A DNA stretch of 64,000 bases from Erigeron canadensis (GCF_010389155.1 NC_057768.1:3160501-3224500), one strand, 5' to 3'; numbered from the stretch's first letter, positions 51,047-62,909 are shown. A program made the numbers and translations. The notes: generated by a model not told the origin, from the letters alone.

Positions 51047-52490
51047 ATATATATATATATATATTAGCACGGTCCCCACGCAATGTGACGGTGGTCGTCG
51101 CGGCGAAAATGTTGTAGTGGGGGCGACTGTTGGTGTCGAGTGGTGTAACTTATTTATGAAAAAGTAATTAATAGAAATGATTACTTGAGATATTTTGAAT
51201 GATAAATGATTAATGGTGTAGTTTAATTATTAATGTTAAGAGGGTTATAATGCAGGTGAAAATATTACATAAATTTCAACATTTCCACACAATTAAGGAG
51301 TTATTATTCTTTTTATTGTAAAAAACAATTTTTTGTTAAACAATTTATCGTTAATTTTTTAAATAACAGTACGTTGTTTTTCATGTCAATATTACATAAA
51401 GTAAATAATAAATCATATATACTTATTAAAATAAAATAGAAAAAATTAATATAATGTTAAAGGAAATGTTTGTGTCAAGTTGCTTCAAATTAAATGGTGA
51501 TTCTCATTTGTCGGTTAATTATGTTGTTGCGGATATGGGTCATATGTACTAAAAAGAACAAAGGTGATATATTGTGTTTGATATATTTTTTCATGTCACT
51601 GAGTTCATTCAGGGCCTGGTACATGTTATACCGAAGGTTGCTGGTTATATGCTGTTGTAATCTTTCCAATTATTTCATGATATTTCATCCTATCAGTCGT
51701 GCTTGTTGGTGCGTTTTGCTGCTACCGTTTGTTGGTTGTGTCTTTGTCTGCTGATATAGACTATCGATCATTATGGTTCTTTAGATTGTTGTATGAGATC
51801 ATTAAAGTACCACATTCTTATTGTTCTTTATCGAGGTTTGTCCGGCCTACTATTTTCGGGATTGAAAGTCGATTTGGTCCGAGAATTGACAGGTTAGTTT
51901 TGAATGTTCGAGTAAGTTATTTGTGTCATGCATCATGCATGTAAAGTTTGTTGTGTCTATGCTATACTTAATGTGTATGACTGTATGTATACATGGAAAA
52001 GATAAGCCATCAATTAACTTCTGTCATGGTTAGTAAAAGATAATAAAAAAAAAAAGTTGACTTGACTGGAAATAGGATAAAAGTCTTCTAAATATTTTTG
52101 TAATTACAATTATGGATTCTTTTATATATTAACACCAATTATTCCCTGGTTGGATACTTTGTTTAATATATTCTTTGTGATTTCTAAGGACTAAATGCTG
52201 CCAAAATTTCCTTTGTTGGATACTCGTCTGATATTCTTTGCTATTTTTAAGTGATGAGATGCTCATCTTTGTTTTACTATTTTAAGTAGTCTATTTTGTT
52301 CCTTACGTCAGAAATTTCTACTCAAAGATTAAATGGATTTTAATATATAACCAAATGTCTTAGTCGTACAGGTTCCGTCTTTACATTAAAAAATTCGTCA
52401 AAAGTATATCGAATGACATCTCAAAGAGCATTAAAATTCTAAGAACAACCATACAACTTTTATAATTTATCGATATACGGTTTTTGAGAT
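51047..52490. other. AT-rich intergenic DNA with element remnants
   Basis: CTAA-type minus-strand Helitron end possible near 51063 (TTAGCACGGTCCCCACGCAATG). At 52385-52490 lies one arm of an inverted-repeat element related to 876-1844 (ATATCGAATGACATCTC). The open frames at 51494-51944 have no recognised domain. Confidence 0.4.
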
Positions 52491-53319
52491 AAAAAAACTC
52501 AAGAACCATTCTGGACCACATATTTCTCTTATCTTTCTCTCTCTTTAATTAAATAATAAAATTTATCCAAATCATTCAAAATGTATTATCTCAAAAACCG
52601 TAAATCGTTAGACGAAACAAAAAGTATGGGTAGTCTTAAAATTTCGTCCTCTTTCATTAGAGATCCAATTTGATATACTTTTGACGACTTTTTAATTTTC
52701 GTTTTTTTCCCCTTGTACTTGTGTACCTACACATGTGTAGGATCATTGTTTTCACATGTAAATTAGTGTAGGATCATTGTTTTCACATGTAAATTAGTAA
52801 ATGAACATATGTACACAACAATGAAGGTTAAGGGCGGAACCCGTTAATCCATGGTGCAGCCATGGTGGACAAGGGCGGATCCCGTCAGTCCATGGTGGAG
52901 CCATAGCGGCTAAAGGCGGAGCCCTTTAGGTAGATCACCTATCACCGGTCACCCCCAATGACCTATCACCCTCTATGACCTATCACCCTCAATGACTTAT
53001 CATCCCCACCAGATTTGGTTTATGAATATCCTTAAGGACGAAGCCCCTTCCGAATCATAATTCTTGTTCAACCTACACATGTGTTAGTTATGTGTAAGTA
53101 AAAAAAACGAAAATTAAAAAGTCGTCCAAAGTTTATCGAGTTAGATCTCTAATGAAAGATGACGAAATTTTAAGACTACCCATGCTTTTTGTTTCGTCTA
53201 ACGATTATCGGTTTGTGAGGTAAAACATTTTGAATGATTTGGATGAATTTTCATATTTAATTGAAAAGAGAGAAATAGAGAAAAAATGTGTGGTCCAGAA
53301 TGGTTCTTGAGTTTTTTTT
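52491..53319. mobile_element. inverted-repeat element with about 217-bp arms and shared cargo module
   Basis: Arms at 52491-52707 and 53101-53319 are reverse complements (blocks CTCAAGAACCATTCTGGACC, CATTCAAAATGT, TAGTCTTAAAATTTCGTC). The interior has a duplicated TGTAGGATCATTGTTTTCAC, then AAGGGCGGA.CCCGT units and the GACCTATCACCC module seen also at 4.5 and 25.3 kb. A truncated copy without the right half lies at 58620-58955. It is non-coding. Confidence 0.75.
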
Positions 53320-53359
53320 GTTAAGTTCTCAAAATAACTCACTCATATATATATATATA

Positions 53360-53539
53360 CTAGATATTTTACCCGCACGAAGCGTATCGATTTAAATGAT
53401 TACTCAATGTTGTTTGTGAAAGTTAGATATTAGTAGATATATATATATACTAGATATTTTACCCGCACAAAGCGTATCGGTTTAAATGATTACTCAATGT
53501 TGTTTGTGAAAGTTAGATATTAGTAGATATATAATTATT
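53360..53539 (-). repeat. 90-bp tandem duplication of a Helitron 3' end
   Basis: CTAGATATTTTACCCGCACG and its downstream sequence start at 53360 and again at 53450 with almost no changes. Read on the minus strand each ends in a CGTGCGGGTAAAATAT stretch followed by CTAG and T, the form of Helitron 3' termini. Confidence 0.8.
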
Positions 53540-53665
53540 CAATTTATTTAGTATAGTATGTTAGTTTCTTTTACCTTTATACATGGATATAAACCTAAGA
53601 TATCTCTTTATATATATAAATCTCTATTTTCTAGTGCTTAGGTGGTATATAAAGGGCAAGGGTGT

Positions 53666-53790
53666 AGTCGGCAAAAAGCATCGGCAAGTCCATCGGCAAC
53701 AATCGGCTCATCGGCAAAACTATAGTATATGTATCGGCAACTATTGGCTTGGCTCATCGGCACATTCAATCGGCCACATTGGGCCGATGC
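53666..53790 (+). repeat. ATCGGCA-word cluster
   Basis: At least eight (A)TCGGC words occur at irregular spacing in 125 bases, several as ATCGGCAA. The surrounding open frame (53583-53861, 92 codons) is not recognised. The cluster is not a strict tandem repeat. Confidence 0.7.
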
Positions 53791-53845
53791 AAGTGAACGT
53801 TGGGTGGGTTATTTTCGAGGTAAACAAAAAAAAAACATTAATATA

Positions 53846-54506
53846 TCTATATAATTATTAAAACAGTAGGAATCCGAACGATGATAAGGCTTCTAAAAAT
53901 TTAAAGTTATTTTATAAAATTGCCACATAGGACTCAATCTTATGTGTCATCTCTAAACTTTTTATATAATATTTATATCTGATATTTATATATGTATCTG
54001 AATAATAAAATAAAAAAATAATAATAATACCAAAATTGAATTGAAATGTCGTATACATTACTAAAATTATATGCATCAAATATAGAAACAATATTAAGTA
54101 CCTGATTTGAGATCACCTCGAATTTATGTTTTGAATTTAAAATATCAAAGCTTCTTAAATATTTATTTATAATGTATTTTATTTTTGCTATTTTCTTTCT
54201 TTTTTAAAACCGATATATATATATATATATTATCTTATAAGTATTTAAATTTATTGTCATTATTTTTAGTCAATATAATTGCACATTATAGAGGGTTTTT
54301 CATCAAAGAGTTTAATGGGGAATCTATTTTGTGAAGACTCTTTAACGTGAATTGAGTTAAGATAACTTATGATAGACTTACCTGCATTCGCGAGTAATTC
54401 AAAACTTTTTTTAAAGAATAAAAAATATATTTATCGCAGAGTTACACCATTCAAATTAATAAATCAATTTTAAAATTACCGCACATCGTGCGGGTTAAAT
54501 ACCTAG
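53846..54506 (+). mobile_element. Helitron (661 bp)
   Basis: It begins TCTATATAATTATTAAAACA after A and ends with the hairpin CCGCACATCGTGCGGG, then TTAAATAC, then CTAG (54503-54506) before T. It contains the family block AAATTGCCACATAGGACTCA. Non-coding. Confidence 0.65.
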
Positions 54507-55642
54507 TGTATATATATATATACTTACACAAACATATATATATACAGCAGCTTTTCCGACCACGACTTCGTTTCCAGCAACTCATTTGACTTGTTTTTCC
54601 GGGTGAGATTACAACATCTTTTTCAGGAGAGAGAGATAAAGTTAGACTGAACTTAATATAATATTTTTATAATTCATAAAAAAAGCGCAACTATAGGATT
54701 GTTTTCTATAATGTAACTAGCGAATTTATCCGGGTTTAATCCAGGCGTTTTAATAAATTATAAAACTATAAAATATGCATGTAATTTTTGTTATTAGTTA
54801 TAAATCTATATGGAGATGATGAATTGAATAATATAATAATTATTAAAAAAATTTCTTTGTTTGTAATAAAAGATACTTATGTGTGACCGCGGATTCCACG
54901 GTAGTAACTTTAAATAAGTATTTAGTGAGTTATTTTTAATTAAGAATATTGTAAATTATTTATGACATCATAATTAAAATAAAGAGCTTTTGAGAAAAAA
55001 TGTAGACTACACATCACAATTTTTTTAAAAATACTTTTGAAAAATAATTATCTTTTATTTAGTATAAAGATTAATTATTAATTATTAATTATATGTTTAT
55101 ATAACTCTACTTATGCTAAAAGTTTTGTTTAGATACAACCAACTTTAGTTTTTATTTTAAAGAAAAAACTCCAAAATGAAACGACATTTGAAGTAATGGT
55201 AAAGAAGTTTATAGTTTAGATGAAGTGTTTAATTATTAAAACCACATATATACCTCTTAAAGTTGCAGCTAAAACTATCGTACCAAAGACCTCTAAAAAA
55301 TAAAGTTTATGGCTAACAACTTTGCTTAAAAGCTACAACTTAAAGCTAAAATAAAAATTATAAATACAAGCTACAACTATTTTTGCCAAACATACCTTAG
55401 ATATATAATTTATATTCATATATTAACAAATAAACAATACATTATCATTATACTACCATTATACTACTAAATTAAAGAAAAATAAGATAATCAATACATT
55501 AGCATCATACTACTAAATCAAAAAAAAGAAAGAAAAAAAAACAAATAATTAATCATGATTGACGTCTACATTGTAAGCTTTACCAATATCGAATTCAATT
55601 ATATTTTTAAATAGCCACACATCGTGCGGGTAAAAGATCTAG
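54507..55642 (+). mobile_element. region ending in a Helitron 3' terminus
   Basis: The right limit reads CCACACATCGTGCGGGTAAAAGAT, then CTAG (55639-55642) and T. A minus-strand-type end (CTAGCGAATTTATCCGGGTTT) at 54717 suggests a second, nested element. At 55255-55400 AGCTACAACTT words and TTGCCAAACATACC resemble a hAT-type MITE end. Individual limits cannot be fixed. Confidence 0.4.
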
Positions 55643-56602
55643 TATATATTATATATATATATATTGAGACTATCCGTCTATCAGACGGAACTGAAGACTA
55701 ATTTTAATTATAAACAAAAATAGAGTTGAATAACTTATTAAAGGAAGACTTCTGGTACTTTATATTATAAACAAAAAATTAGAGTAGAATAACTTATATC
55801 ATAATCTTCTTATGAAATAGTCGTAGAAATACACTTGAAACTAATCAAATCTATTTTAGAAAGATGTATTAAAACTAGTTGGTTCTGAAAATTCGTTGAA
55901 GGGTTTCCATGACTTTGTTGTCAACATTATCATCAAATTGTTAATTCTATCTATAACATGTTCGTTTATAATTTAGATCTTACGATGAGTTTTTATTGCA
56001 TTAGTAATTTTTATACGGCTTGCTGACTTGTTTGTCATAATGGTTAGGTATACTAATTTTTTTTACACTTGATTTTCACGTATATTTACTTGTAAATGAT
56101 CGATTAACCAGGGGACGGACCGACATACAACGGAGGGATAGCCGGGGCTACGGTCCGTTTCGTCCGTGAAGTGAAAAAAAGTTTAAAATTTTTTATCTTA
56201 TGTATTGGTTCTATGGGTCTAAAAAAAATAGGATACCGGTCCAATAAAAAACAATTATATTTTATATATTGTTTAGGAAAAAAGAGATGGAAATAAATAC
56301 CTAATAAATTAATAGTAACTTTTTAATTGTAAATACTCTTATAATTGTGGCCCAACTATAACCACATACTGTTATATTATACACGAGTTTGATGAAGTTA
56401 TTTCCTGAAGTTATTAAGATGCTTAAGTATGTTAAAAAGGATAATACCACTTTATTATATACACGAGTGATTGGTATGGTCCGAGTGCAAAAGTGGAACT
56501 TTGGTTATGATCAGTGTGAAAAAGTGTAAGTTTAGATATGGTCCGAATGGAAATTCAAAAGTTTGTATCAAAAGAGTAATTTGGGGTATACTTTAAAGGG
56601 AT
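55643..56602. other. AT-rich intergenic DNA
   Basis: CAGGGGACGGACCGACATAC near 56109 and the GC-richer stretch after it look like one end of a hAT-like element, but no matching right end or target duplication was found. Otherwise nothing. Confidence 0.35.
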
Positions 56603-57838
56603 TAGTGTCTGGAGATGTAATGAACTATACCCACCTGTTTATGTTATGTAACGATCTATATCGGTGTCTATATAATGTAATGAACTCGCTATTATGTCTA
56701 AGCGATATAAGTTACCGGGTAACTCTTTACATGTAAGAGGTTACTTCCATGTAATGCCATGTCAGATGCCAAATGCCACGTTTGATACATACAATAAACA
56801 TTAAGACATATTTCTTTACATTTTATATATAGACTTTCAAGGAATTCTAAACTCCGGTCTTCTTCTCCACATATTTTCGACCAATTTCTGGCGACACAAT
56901 ATATTCCGGTGTACACCTTTAACCACCAAAACCACAACATCTTCCTAACTTCAATAATAATAATAACAAGAACGACGACATCTATCGAAACCACATTGGT
57001 ACACAATTACAACCTAATATGCCATCTTATGTGATTACAAAAACCCACTTGATCAATTCATTAAATGGTAACTTACACATAAACAAAACATGAAATGATC
57101 GATGAAAATAGTTTAATTAAATCCATCATTTACCGCCATCAAGATTCGACAAACATTACTGTGTGGCTTGTCGGAAAAACAATGAAACCGCCATCAAGAT
57201 TCAATAAACATCACTGCCATCCAAGCCATCATTCACAACATTCACAACCATCCAAGCCATCATTCACAACATCACCACCTCAATAGGGACTTGCCAGAAA
57301 AAACATCCCCAATCTCCGGTCACCATATCCGCCCAACCTATGTGACAGTCGTGGTGGTTGGATTTTGGGTATGAAATTAAACATCGATTTTTAGACCCAC
57401 GTTTGATTATGTGTAAAAATCTTGATTAAAATATTAATTTCTAGATCTAAATGGTGTGGAATGGTAAGATATAAGTGTGGTTGTATAGAGATGGTGTAGG
57501 AGGATGGAGGTTGTGTAGGGTACTATTGGCCGATGAGTGTTATGGTGGTGATGTCCAGGGGAGTTTTTGGTAGATAGATCCATGGTGGGTACTAATATAT
57601 ATATTTCATATAAGTAATTTATATTACATTGTATAAATGTTTTAATCCACGTATACAATGACTAGGCATGCCACATAACTTTTCATTTAAGTGGATAACC
57701 GGTTACCGACTCATCAGGTCACTCACTATGTCACTTAGACGAAATAACGAGTTCATAACATTACAAAGACATCCATGTAGATCGTTACATAACATAAACA
57801 ATTGGGTATAGTTCATTACATCCCGAGACACTAAATAC
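56603..57838. mobile_element. 1.24-kb inverted-repeat element
   Basis: Arms at 56603-56785 and 57655-57838 match in inverted orientation (TTTATGTTATGTAACGATCTA, GATGTAATGAACTATACCCA). The interior has an internally repeated segment at 57130-57280 (CATCAAGATTC, CCATCCAAGCCATCATTCAC). No transposase frame is present. Confidence 0.7.
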
Positions 57839-58619
57839 CATTCGTGTAATTTTACTCTATAGATTATGTTAGATAAATTGTTTAATTGTGCACCGAACCG
57901 GGGTTAGGTTGAAGATGGTATTATAGATGTTTTGGGTTGTTCGTTGACGATTCTCTAAAAGTAGGATTCAAGCCTCTTTATGTCAATCGAACAAGTATAT
58001 CATATGTATATGATCGATTGTGTGTGGAATGCCTTCGAAGGTCTTTAAGTTCTCCTTTTATCGGGAGAAATGTTCTGCTGGGAGGGTATATCATCATTGT
58101 GCTACAGGTCCTTTGAAATTCTGGGTCCGCCACACATACTTTAGTTGTTTTTATCAGTCTAAGTCTTTTGTAATTCCCATTTGTGTCATATCTTACGTCT
58201 ATACACAAATATTTGGGGCCTTTTAAACATGGGCTCTAAAGACCTTGCTCTATTTGTTTTATCATTAAGCCGTTAGTTTCATCATCAACCTCCAATATAC
58301 TTACGTATGTTATGCAACAAAAAAATTAAATTAATTTAAATTATTAACAAAAAATAGAGTAGAATAACTTATCATCAAGGAAGACTTTTGCTACGAATAT
58401 ATATTATATTAAAAAAAACCTAGAATTGAAAACACGTACATGTAAATGTGAATGAAAAGAAGAAAAAAACGGAAGAAAAGAATAAAAAATAAAATATATC
58501 AATCTAGAAGCAAATGATATATCTTTCAATATTTTATTTTTACTTTTTATAAAAATTAATTCAACAACCACGCATCGCACTAAAATTATCTAGTAAGATA
58601 TATATACATTATCTTATAT
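57839..58619. other. AT-rich intergenic DNA with a degenerate Helitron end
   Basis: At 58569-58593 ACCACGCATCGCACTAAAATTAT then CTAG is a decayed Helitron 3' end. Nothing else was recognised. Confidence 0.4.
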
Positions 58620-58955
58620 GAGGAAAGATAATTTGAAAACCATTTTGAACAACACATTCTTTCCCTATTATAAAAATTAATCTAATTCATTCAAAATGTT
58701 TTATCTCAAAAACTGTAGATCGTTAGAAAAAAATATATGGGTAATCTTAAAATTTCGTTCTCTTTCATTATATATGCGACCTGATATACTTTTAACGAAT
58801 TTTTAATTTTCATTTTTTTTTGTACTTGTGTATTTACACAGGTTTAAAATCTTTGTTTTCATATGTAAATTAGTAAATGATAATATCTACACAACAATGA
58901 CGGCTAATACCAGAGTCCATAAATCCATGGCAGAGCGGTGGTGACTAGAGGTGTT
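58620..58955 (+). mobile_element. truncated copy of the 52491-type element
   Basis: Left arm and the start of the interior match 52500-52860 (GGTAATCTTAAAATTTCGT, TTGTTTTCATATGTAAATTAGT). The right half, including the GACCTATCACC module, is missing. Confidence 0.65.
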
Positions 58956-59220
58956 CATCAAACCGTCAAATCAGACCAAAGCCATGACTTCCTTGTTATT
59001 AAAATCACTGGGTGCCCCACCTTTGAATTGAAGGTCATTGGCTAATAATAACCGTTACCAGATCATATCTTCCTTCCTATTATAGGAGGAAGGCTTTTTT
59101 TCCAATTACTTACGTGGCAACTAATTAGACTACTCTCACAATTGATTTTACCCTTTAATTGTAATTAAGTCCTTGGTTTTTAATTCCTGATTGCATTTTG
59201 CTCCTTATCAAAAACATATT

Positions 59221-59378
59221 CCAATCGTTTTTTTCCCCTTTCCCCAAATTAATATTAATATTAACCCTAAATTGCAATCCTCCCCAGCTATCCCCTCTTC
59301 CAATCGTTTTTTCCCTCTTTCCCCAAATTAATATTAATATTAACCCTAAATTGCAATCCTCCTCACCTATCCCCTCCT
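59221..59378 (+). repeat. 79-bp tandem duplication
   Basis: Two copies starting CCAATCGTTTTTT at 59221 and 59300 share AAATTAATATTAATATTAAC and CCTAAATTGCAATCCTCC. Confidence 0.85.
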
Positions 59379-60084
59379 TCTCAATGTAAACCCCCTATCC
59401 CCTGCTTAATCTAGGATGTAAATATAAATTAAAATTTGCAAGTAACATAGACTATAAAAGGCGGGTAAACAAAAATCAACGTCTACTCCGAGGTTATCTA
59501 CTCCGAGGTTAGTTCGATCTGCTTACTTTTGATGGGATTTTTTTATTTAAATTTTAATTTGAATTATATGAAAGATATACATACATAGATATAGATACCT
59601 AAATATATAGTACATGTTATGGGTGTGATCTGTATAGTGTTGTTTGTTACGATCTAGATCTTTATAGTGTTGTTTGTTACGATCTACATACATACGGAAT
59701 ATCTAATAATTATCCATATGATACCTAACAATCAGGAATAAAATATTATCGTATTATACCTAACAATCAGGAATTCAATTATTATCGGTTTGTTACAGAT
59801 CAAATCAAGTATTATGCTATAATGTGTTTCTTAAAGTTCAAATCATGTCACAAGTTTTTATCCTATCATCTTTTTTTAAAATTCAAATCTCGTTTTTTTA
59901 GATTACATACACTCACCAGATGGAATCATATTATCTTTTTGTTAAATTTTAAATTCAAATCCTTTTTTTCTTGATTACATAGGCTCACCAGACGGACTAT
60001 ATATATTCCCTTTCAACTTCTTGAAATTCACAAACAATTCATCATTTTTTACTGATACCATTCCAACTTTCTGCATCCTATCTA

Positions 60085-60234
60085 ATGGAGAGGGGTTACT
60101 CTTTGTTGTCAGATATCAACGATGCTAAAGATACTTGGCGTATCAAAGTTCGTGTCATTCGCATATGGACACAACCAGCATGGAATAATGAAAAAGAAGT
60201 CGGCAGTCTTGACATGATACTTATTGATGAGCAG
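60085..60234 (+). pseudogene. RPA70-like (OB-fold) protein, first exon only
   Basis: Fifty codons read MERGYSLLSDINDAKDTWRI...VRVIRIWTQPAWNN, then SLDMILIDEQ, which is the N-terminus of plant replication protein A 70-kDa-like proteins of the type carried on Helitrons. The frame after DEQ no longer matches; CAG followed by GCAAGC looks like a GC-type 5' splice site at 60235. No later exon of the gene is visible before a Harbinger-type fragment begins. TATA-like CTATAAAAGG is at 59451, far upstream. I read it as a broken passenger gene. Confidence 0.65.
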
Positions 60235-60355
60235 GCAAGCTTATTAAATCTTCCTAAATTCCTAATATATCATTTGATTATGTCTTTCATTTTTCATTAC
60301 TCCTAATGATATATGTGTTTTATTGTTTGAAATTAAAATACTAAAACATACTTAA

Positions 60356-60724
60356 TTAAAAAACGAAAGCAGACTTAATAAAAAGTAGGCAACCGTGATA
60401 AGCTCCCTGAAACACTGCTCGTATCTGGAGCCCCCTCCCATAATTCTCCCGGGAATCCTGATGCGCCGTTGCATAATGCAACTCATTAGATAAGGTCCTC
60501 CCATGTGTATTCAATCTCGTATAGATTGCCTCAAACTGCTTACATTCATTGCGAATTTTGGTGAAATGACCTAGTAGTTGAGATTTGGTTCGTGGACCTT
60601 CAGTCGTGTTCATGTTGAACCTTTCGTTCCAAGTGTTTTTGTTTGGGTTAGGCATTTCAAATCTTTGTATCCAATACCTCGACAATAAAAGATATTCGGA
60701 TTTAGTCCACCTTCGTGTCGACAT
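60356..60724 (-). pseudogene. Myb/SANT-like protein fragment of PIF/Harbinger type
   Basis: The 122-residue frame starts MSTRRWTKSEYLLLSRYWIQ and continues with RTKSQLLGHFTKIRNECKQF and IYTRLNTHGRTLSNELHYATA, the trihelix/Myb-like pattern of the second protein of PIF/Harbinger transposons and their domesticated relatives. Family members are usually at least twice as long; from about residue 90 the sequence loses similarity, so the 3' part is missing. It lies tail-first against the RPA-like fragment, suggesting one element inserted into the other. Confidence 0.6.
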
Positions 60725-61404
60725 TTTGAATGGAATGGTTTAATAAAGATAAAAAAGAGTTGAAATTGTATGTTGTTTTTGATTGATTGTTGAAAAATGA
60801 TAGTGTTAATATAGATATAAATATATGTTTATATAGAAAAACTAGCCGTTTGGTTTAAAAAAAAAACATTTTTTCTAAACGGTCTACACACACGCTCCCG
60901 GGCCCCACAAGCTTCGTCCACTTTATTCTTAAATCCGAACAAACCACTTTTCGACGAGCACGAACAAGTTCCTATCATTAACATCGATGGATGAACACCC
61001 AAGAACAGCCCCTCGACGAGCTCATCGAGGGCTTACTACGAGAGACCTTACAAACCAAGAGTTATATGTCACAAAAGTTGTACCTCACCTTGTATCACTA
61101 TACTGTCGTCTTCTTCAATCACTACCGGCCGGAAATTTTTTTTCACTAATTTCAAATAACATAAACAACGTATGAACATAATTTTATCTCCATATATAAG
61201 AATAAGATGTGAAGGTAGGTCCTGACCAACTTTATAGGCAGGTCCTTGAAAAAAACTATCACATAATGTCTATAAATTTCCAAATCTTAGGTAGGTCCTA
61301 CTACAGATCCGCCCCTGACAATAATGTGAGTTTATCTCACATTGTTTAAGGAAAAAGTTGAAGTAGAATGCAAATCTTATAAATATGAAAGCAATTGAAA
61401 AGCC
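60725..61404. other. remaining sequence of the Harbinger-like fragment and flank
   Basis: AACTAGCCGTTTGG at 60840-60853 and ACGGTCTACACACACGCTCC after it form the likely 5' part of the transposon-derived fragment. GATCCGCCCCTGA at 61306-61318 looks like one hAT end without a partner. No gene is seen. Confidence 0.4.
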
Positions 61405-61615
61405 AATGATGGTCAGCCTAGCTGGTTAGAGGCACTCCTAGTTTTACCTATGGTTTTGAGTTCGATCTTCAGGGATGACAAGCTTTATGTTTTTCTATTC
61501 GAATACTTGTAACGGTCCATGGTCAACATCTCGTTGTCTAGGATACGTGCAAGGTTTCACCATTATACGATAAGGTTTCCCTGATGTTGTACCCCGACTG
61601 AATGTTCGGGGAAAA
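61405..61615 (+). repeat. SINE-like element, most complete copy
   Basis: Head ATGGTCAGCCTAGCTGGTTA with AGAGGCACTCC (A-box-like) and TTTTGAGTTCGATCTTC (B-box-like), body with TTCGAATACTTGTAACGG, tail GGATACGTGCAAGGTTTCAC and CCTGATGTTG. Other copies or parts lie at 1-55, 13020-13205 and 16620-16850. Confidence 0.55.
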
Positions 61616-62090
61616 AATAATTTAAGCAAGTGTAAAACTAAAACTATTAAAAAAAATTATTATATTCACCAAAAGTTTATACATTATTATCTAATCTATT
61701 GTATAAAAAAAATGATTCAATGTAATAACATAGTCAACATATTATGAAATTTCCCTTTTGAAAGTTATTTGGTGTTACATCACGCGGATAATATTTTAGT
61801 TAACAATAAATTATTGAAAACTATTGGTAAAGTGGAACCCACTTTTGAATTTTCATTTGAGTCCTTATCTTTTGTAATATTATATTTTACTCAACTTTTG
61901 TATTTATTTACAGTTTTAATTTAATAATTTTTTTATTTTTGAATTCTTTTTTAATTTTTAGATTGAATAACATATAAACCATGGTAAAAGTTATATTGTT
62001 AAACATCAATATTATGGTGGAAGAGAAAGGCCAACCCACTTAGATCAATAGGCACTTTACGTCAAATATATAAATACAAAGTATAAACTA
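61616..62090. other. AT-rich intergenic DNA; duplicated segment begins
   Basis: From about 62010 the sequence is related to 37680 onward (AAAGGCCAACCCA). No gene is seen. Confidence 0.45.
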
Positions 62091-62272
62091 CTAGAAGGGT
62101 ACCCGCGTAAAGCGACGGTGGTGTGATAGCGGTGGTGGGTGGTAGTGGTGGTGGTGGTTGCAGCGAAGGGTGGTGACAACGATGACCGATGGCAGTGGCG
62201 AGTAGTATATGTTATGGATGTAAAGGTAATCGACGTAAAAGATAATATATAGTTATTTTAAGAATTGAAGGA
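62091..62272 (-). mobile_element. short Helitron (182 bp), minus orientation
   Basis: On the minus strand it starts TCCTTCAATTCTTAAAATAA and ends CGCTTTACGCGGGTACCCTT followed by CTAG and T (62094 down to 62090). It is related to 31822-31952 and more distantly to the elements at 9435 and 15625. Confidence 0.6.
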
Positions 62273-62700
62273 TAGATAAATTATTTAATTAAGAGTATTT
62301 TTGGTATATCAATAAAGGAATGAAAATATACATAAATAAAGTGAACGGTAAAATAGGTATATGAAATCGTAAGACAAGACCCACTCTAAGGACAATATTA
62401 TATAAATCATATATGAACTAAAATATTCATTGACATTTCGTTTGTTGATGAGAAAGCAAAAATCCTATTGACAATTGAAATATTTTATAATCATAAGTCT
62501 CTAATAAGTGCGGCTGTCTTGAACTCAAAAGCACAAATTTGTTATGGATTATCTTTAAAGTATATCTATTATACTATAGTAATCAATGAATGCGTTCTCT
62601 CCTGGTGTAAACTGACATACAGCGCCATATCACCCAAAAACACCCTCTACCATCAAGAAAAATTCTTTCTACTCATCCACCAATTAAATATATATATACA
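62273..62700. other. duplicated segment without the 1.75-kb insertion
   Basis: At 62400-62470 CATATATGAACTAAAATATTCATT runs directly into GACATTTCGTTTGTTGATGA, the arrangement expected before the insertion found at 38022-39769. An 81-codon frame at 62468 has no domain. Confidence 0.5.
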
Positions 62701-62908
62701 GGGGTGGTTATGATAGAACATGTATTAAAGTAAAACAAATAAGACAAGATCTTGACTCTTAGATCATAATTAAATTGATGCACGAAGTTTCACAAAGTAA
62801 TTGATGCACGATGATTTTCATGATGCACGGTGATTTTCAATGAAAAGAAACCTATTGTTTTATTTGTTTTACTTTAATACTAGTTTTATTTTACTTAAAC
62901 CCCCCCCC

Positions 62909-62909
<1 letters not shown>
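62701..62909. mobile_element. TA-associated MITE, copy 3
   Basis: Same family as 16286-16492: GTATTAAAGTAAAACAAA near the left end, TTTGTTTTACTTTAATAC near the right end, and TGATGCACGATGATTTTCAT inside. The right flank is C, CT and TA simple sequence. Confidence 0.65.

Larger units (their letters stand above)
59068..60354 (+). mobile_element. probable 5' part of a Helitron carrying an RPA-like gene
   Basis: TCTTCCTTCCTATTATAGG after an A is a plausible Helitron 5' end. About 1 kb further is a gene start for an RPA-like protein, a common Helitron passenger in plants. No Rep/helicase frame and no matching 3' end are seen, so the element is truncated or interrupted. Confidence 0.4.

Noticed and set aside
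51494..51944. Overlapping 86- and 81-codon frames as a gene
   Set aside because: Cys- and Leu-rich chance translation without start context, domain or splice structure that I could defend.
56100..56270. Complete hAT element beginning CAGGGGACGG
   Set aside because: No matching right end or 8-bp duplication was found, so only one possible end was mentioned.
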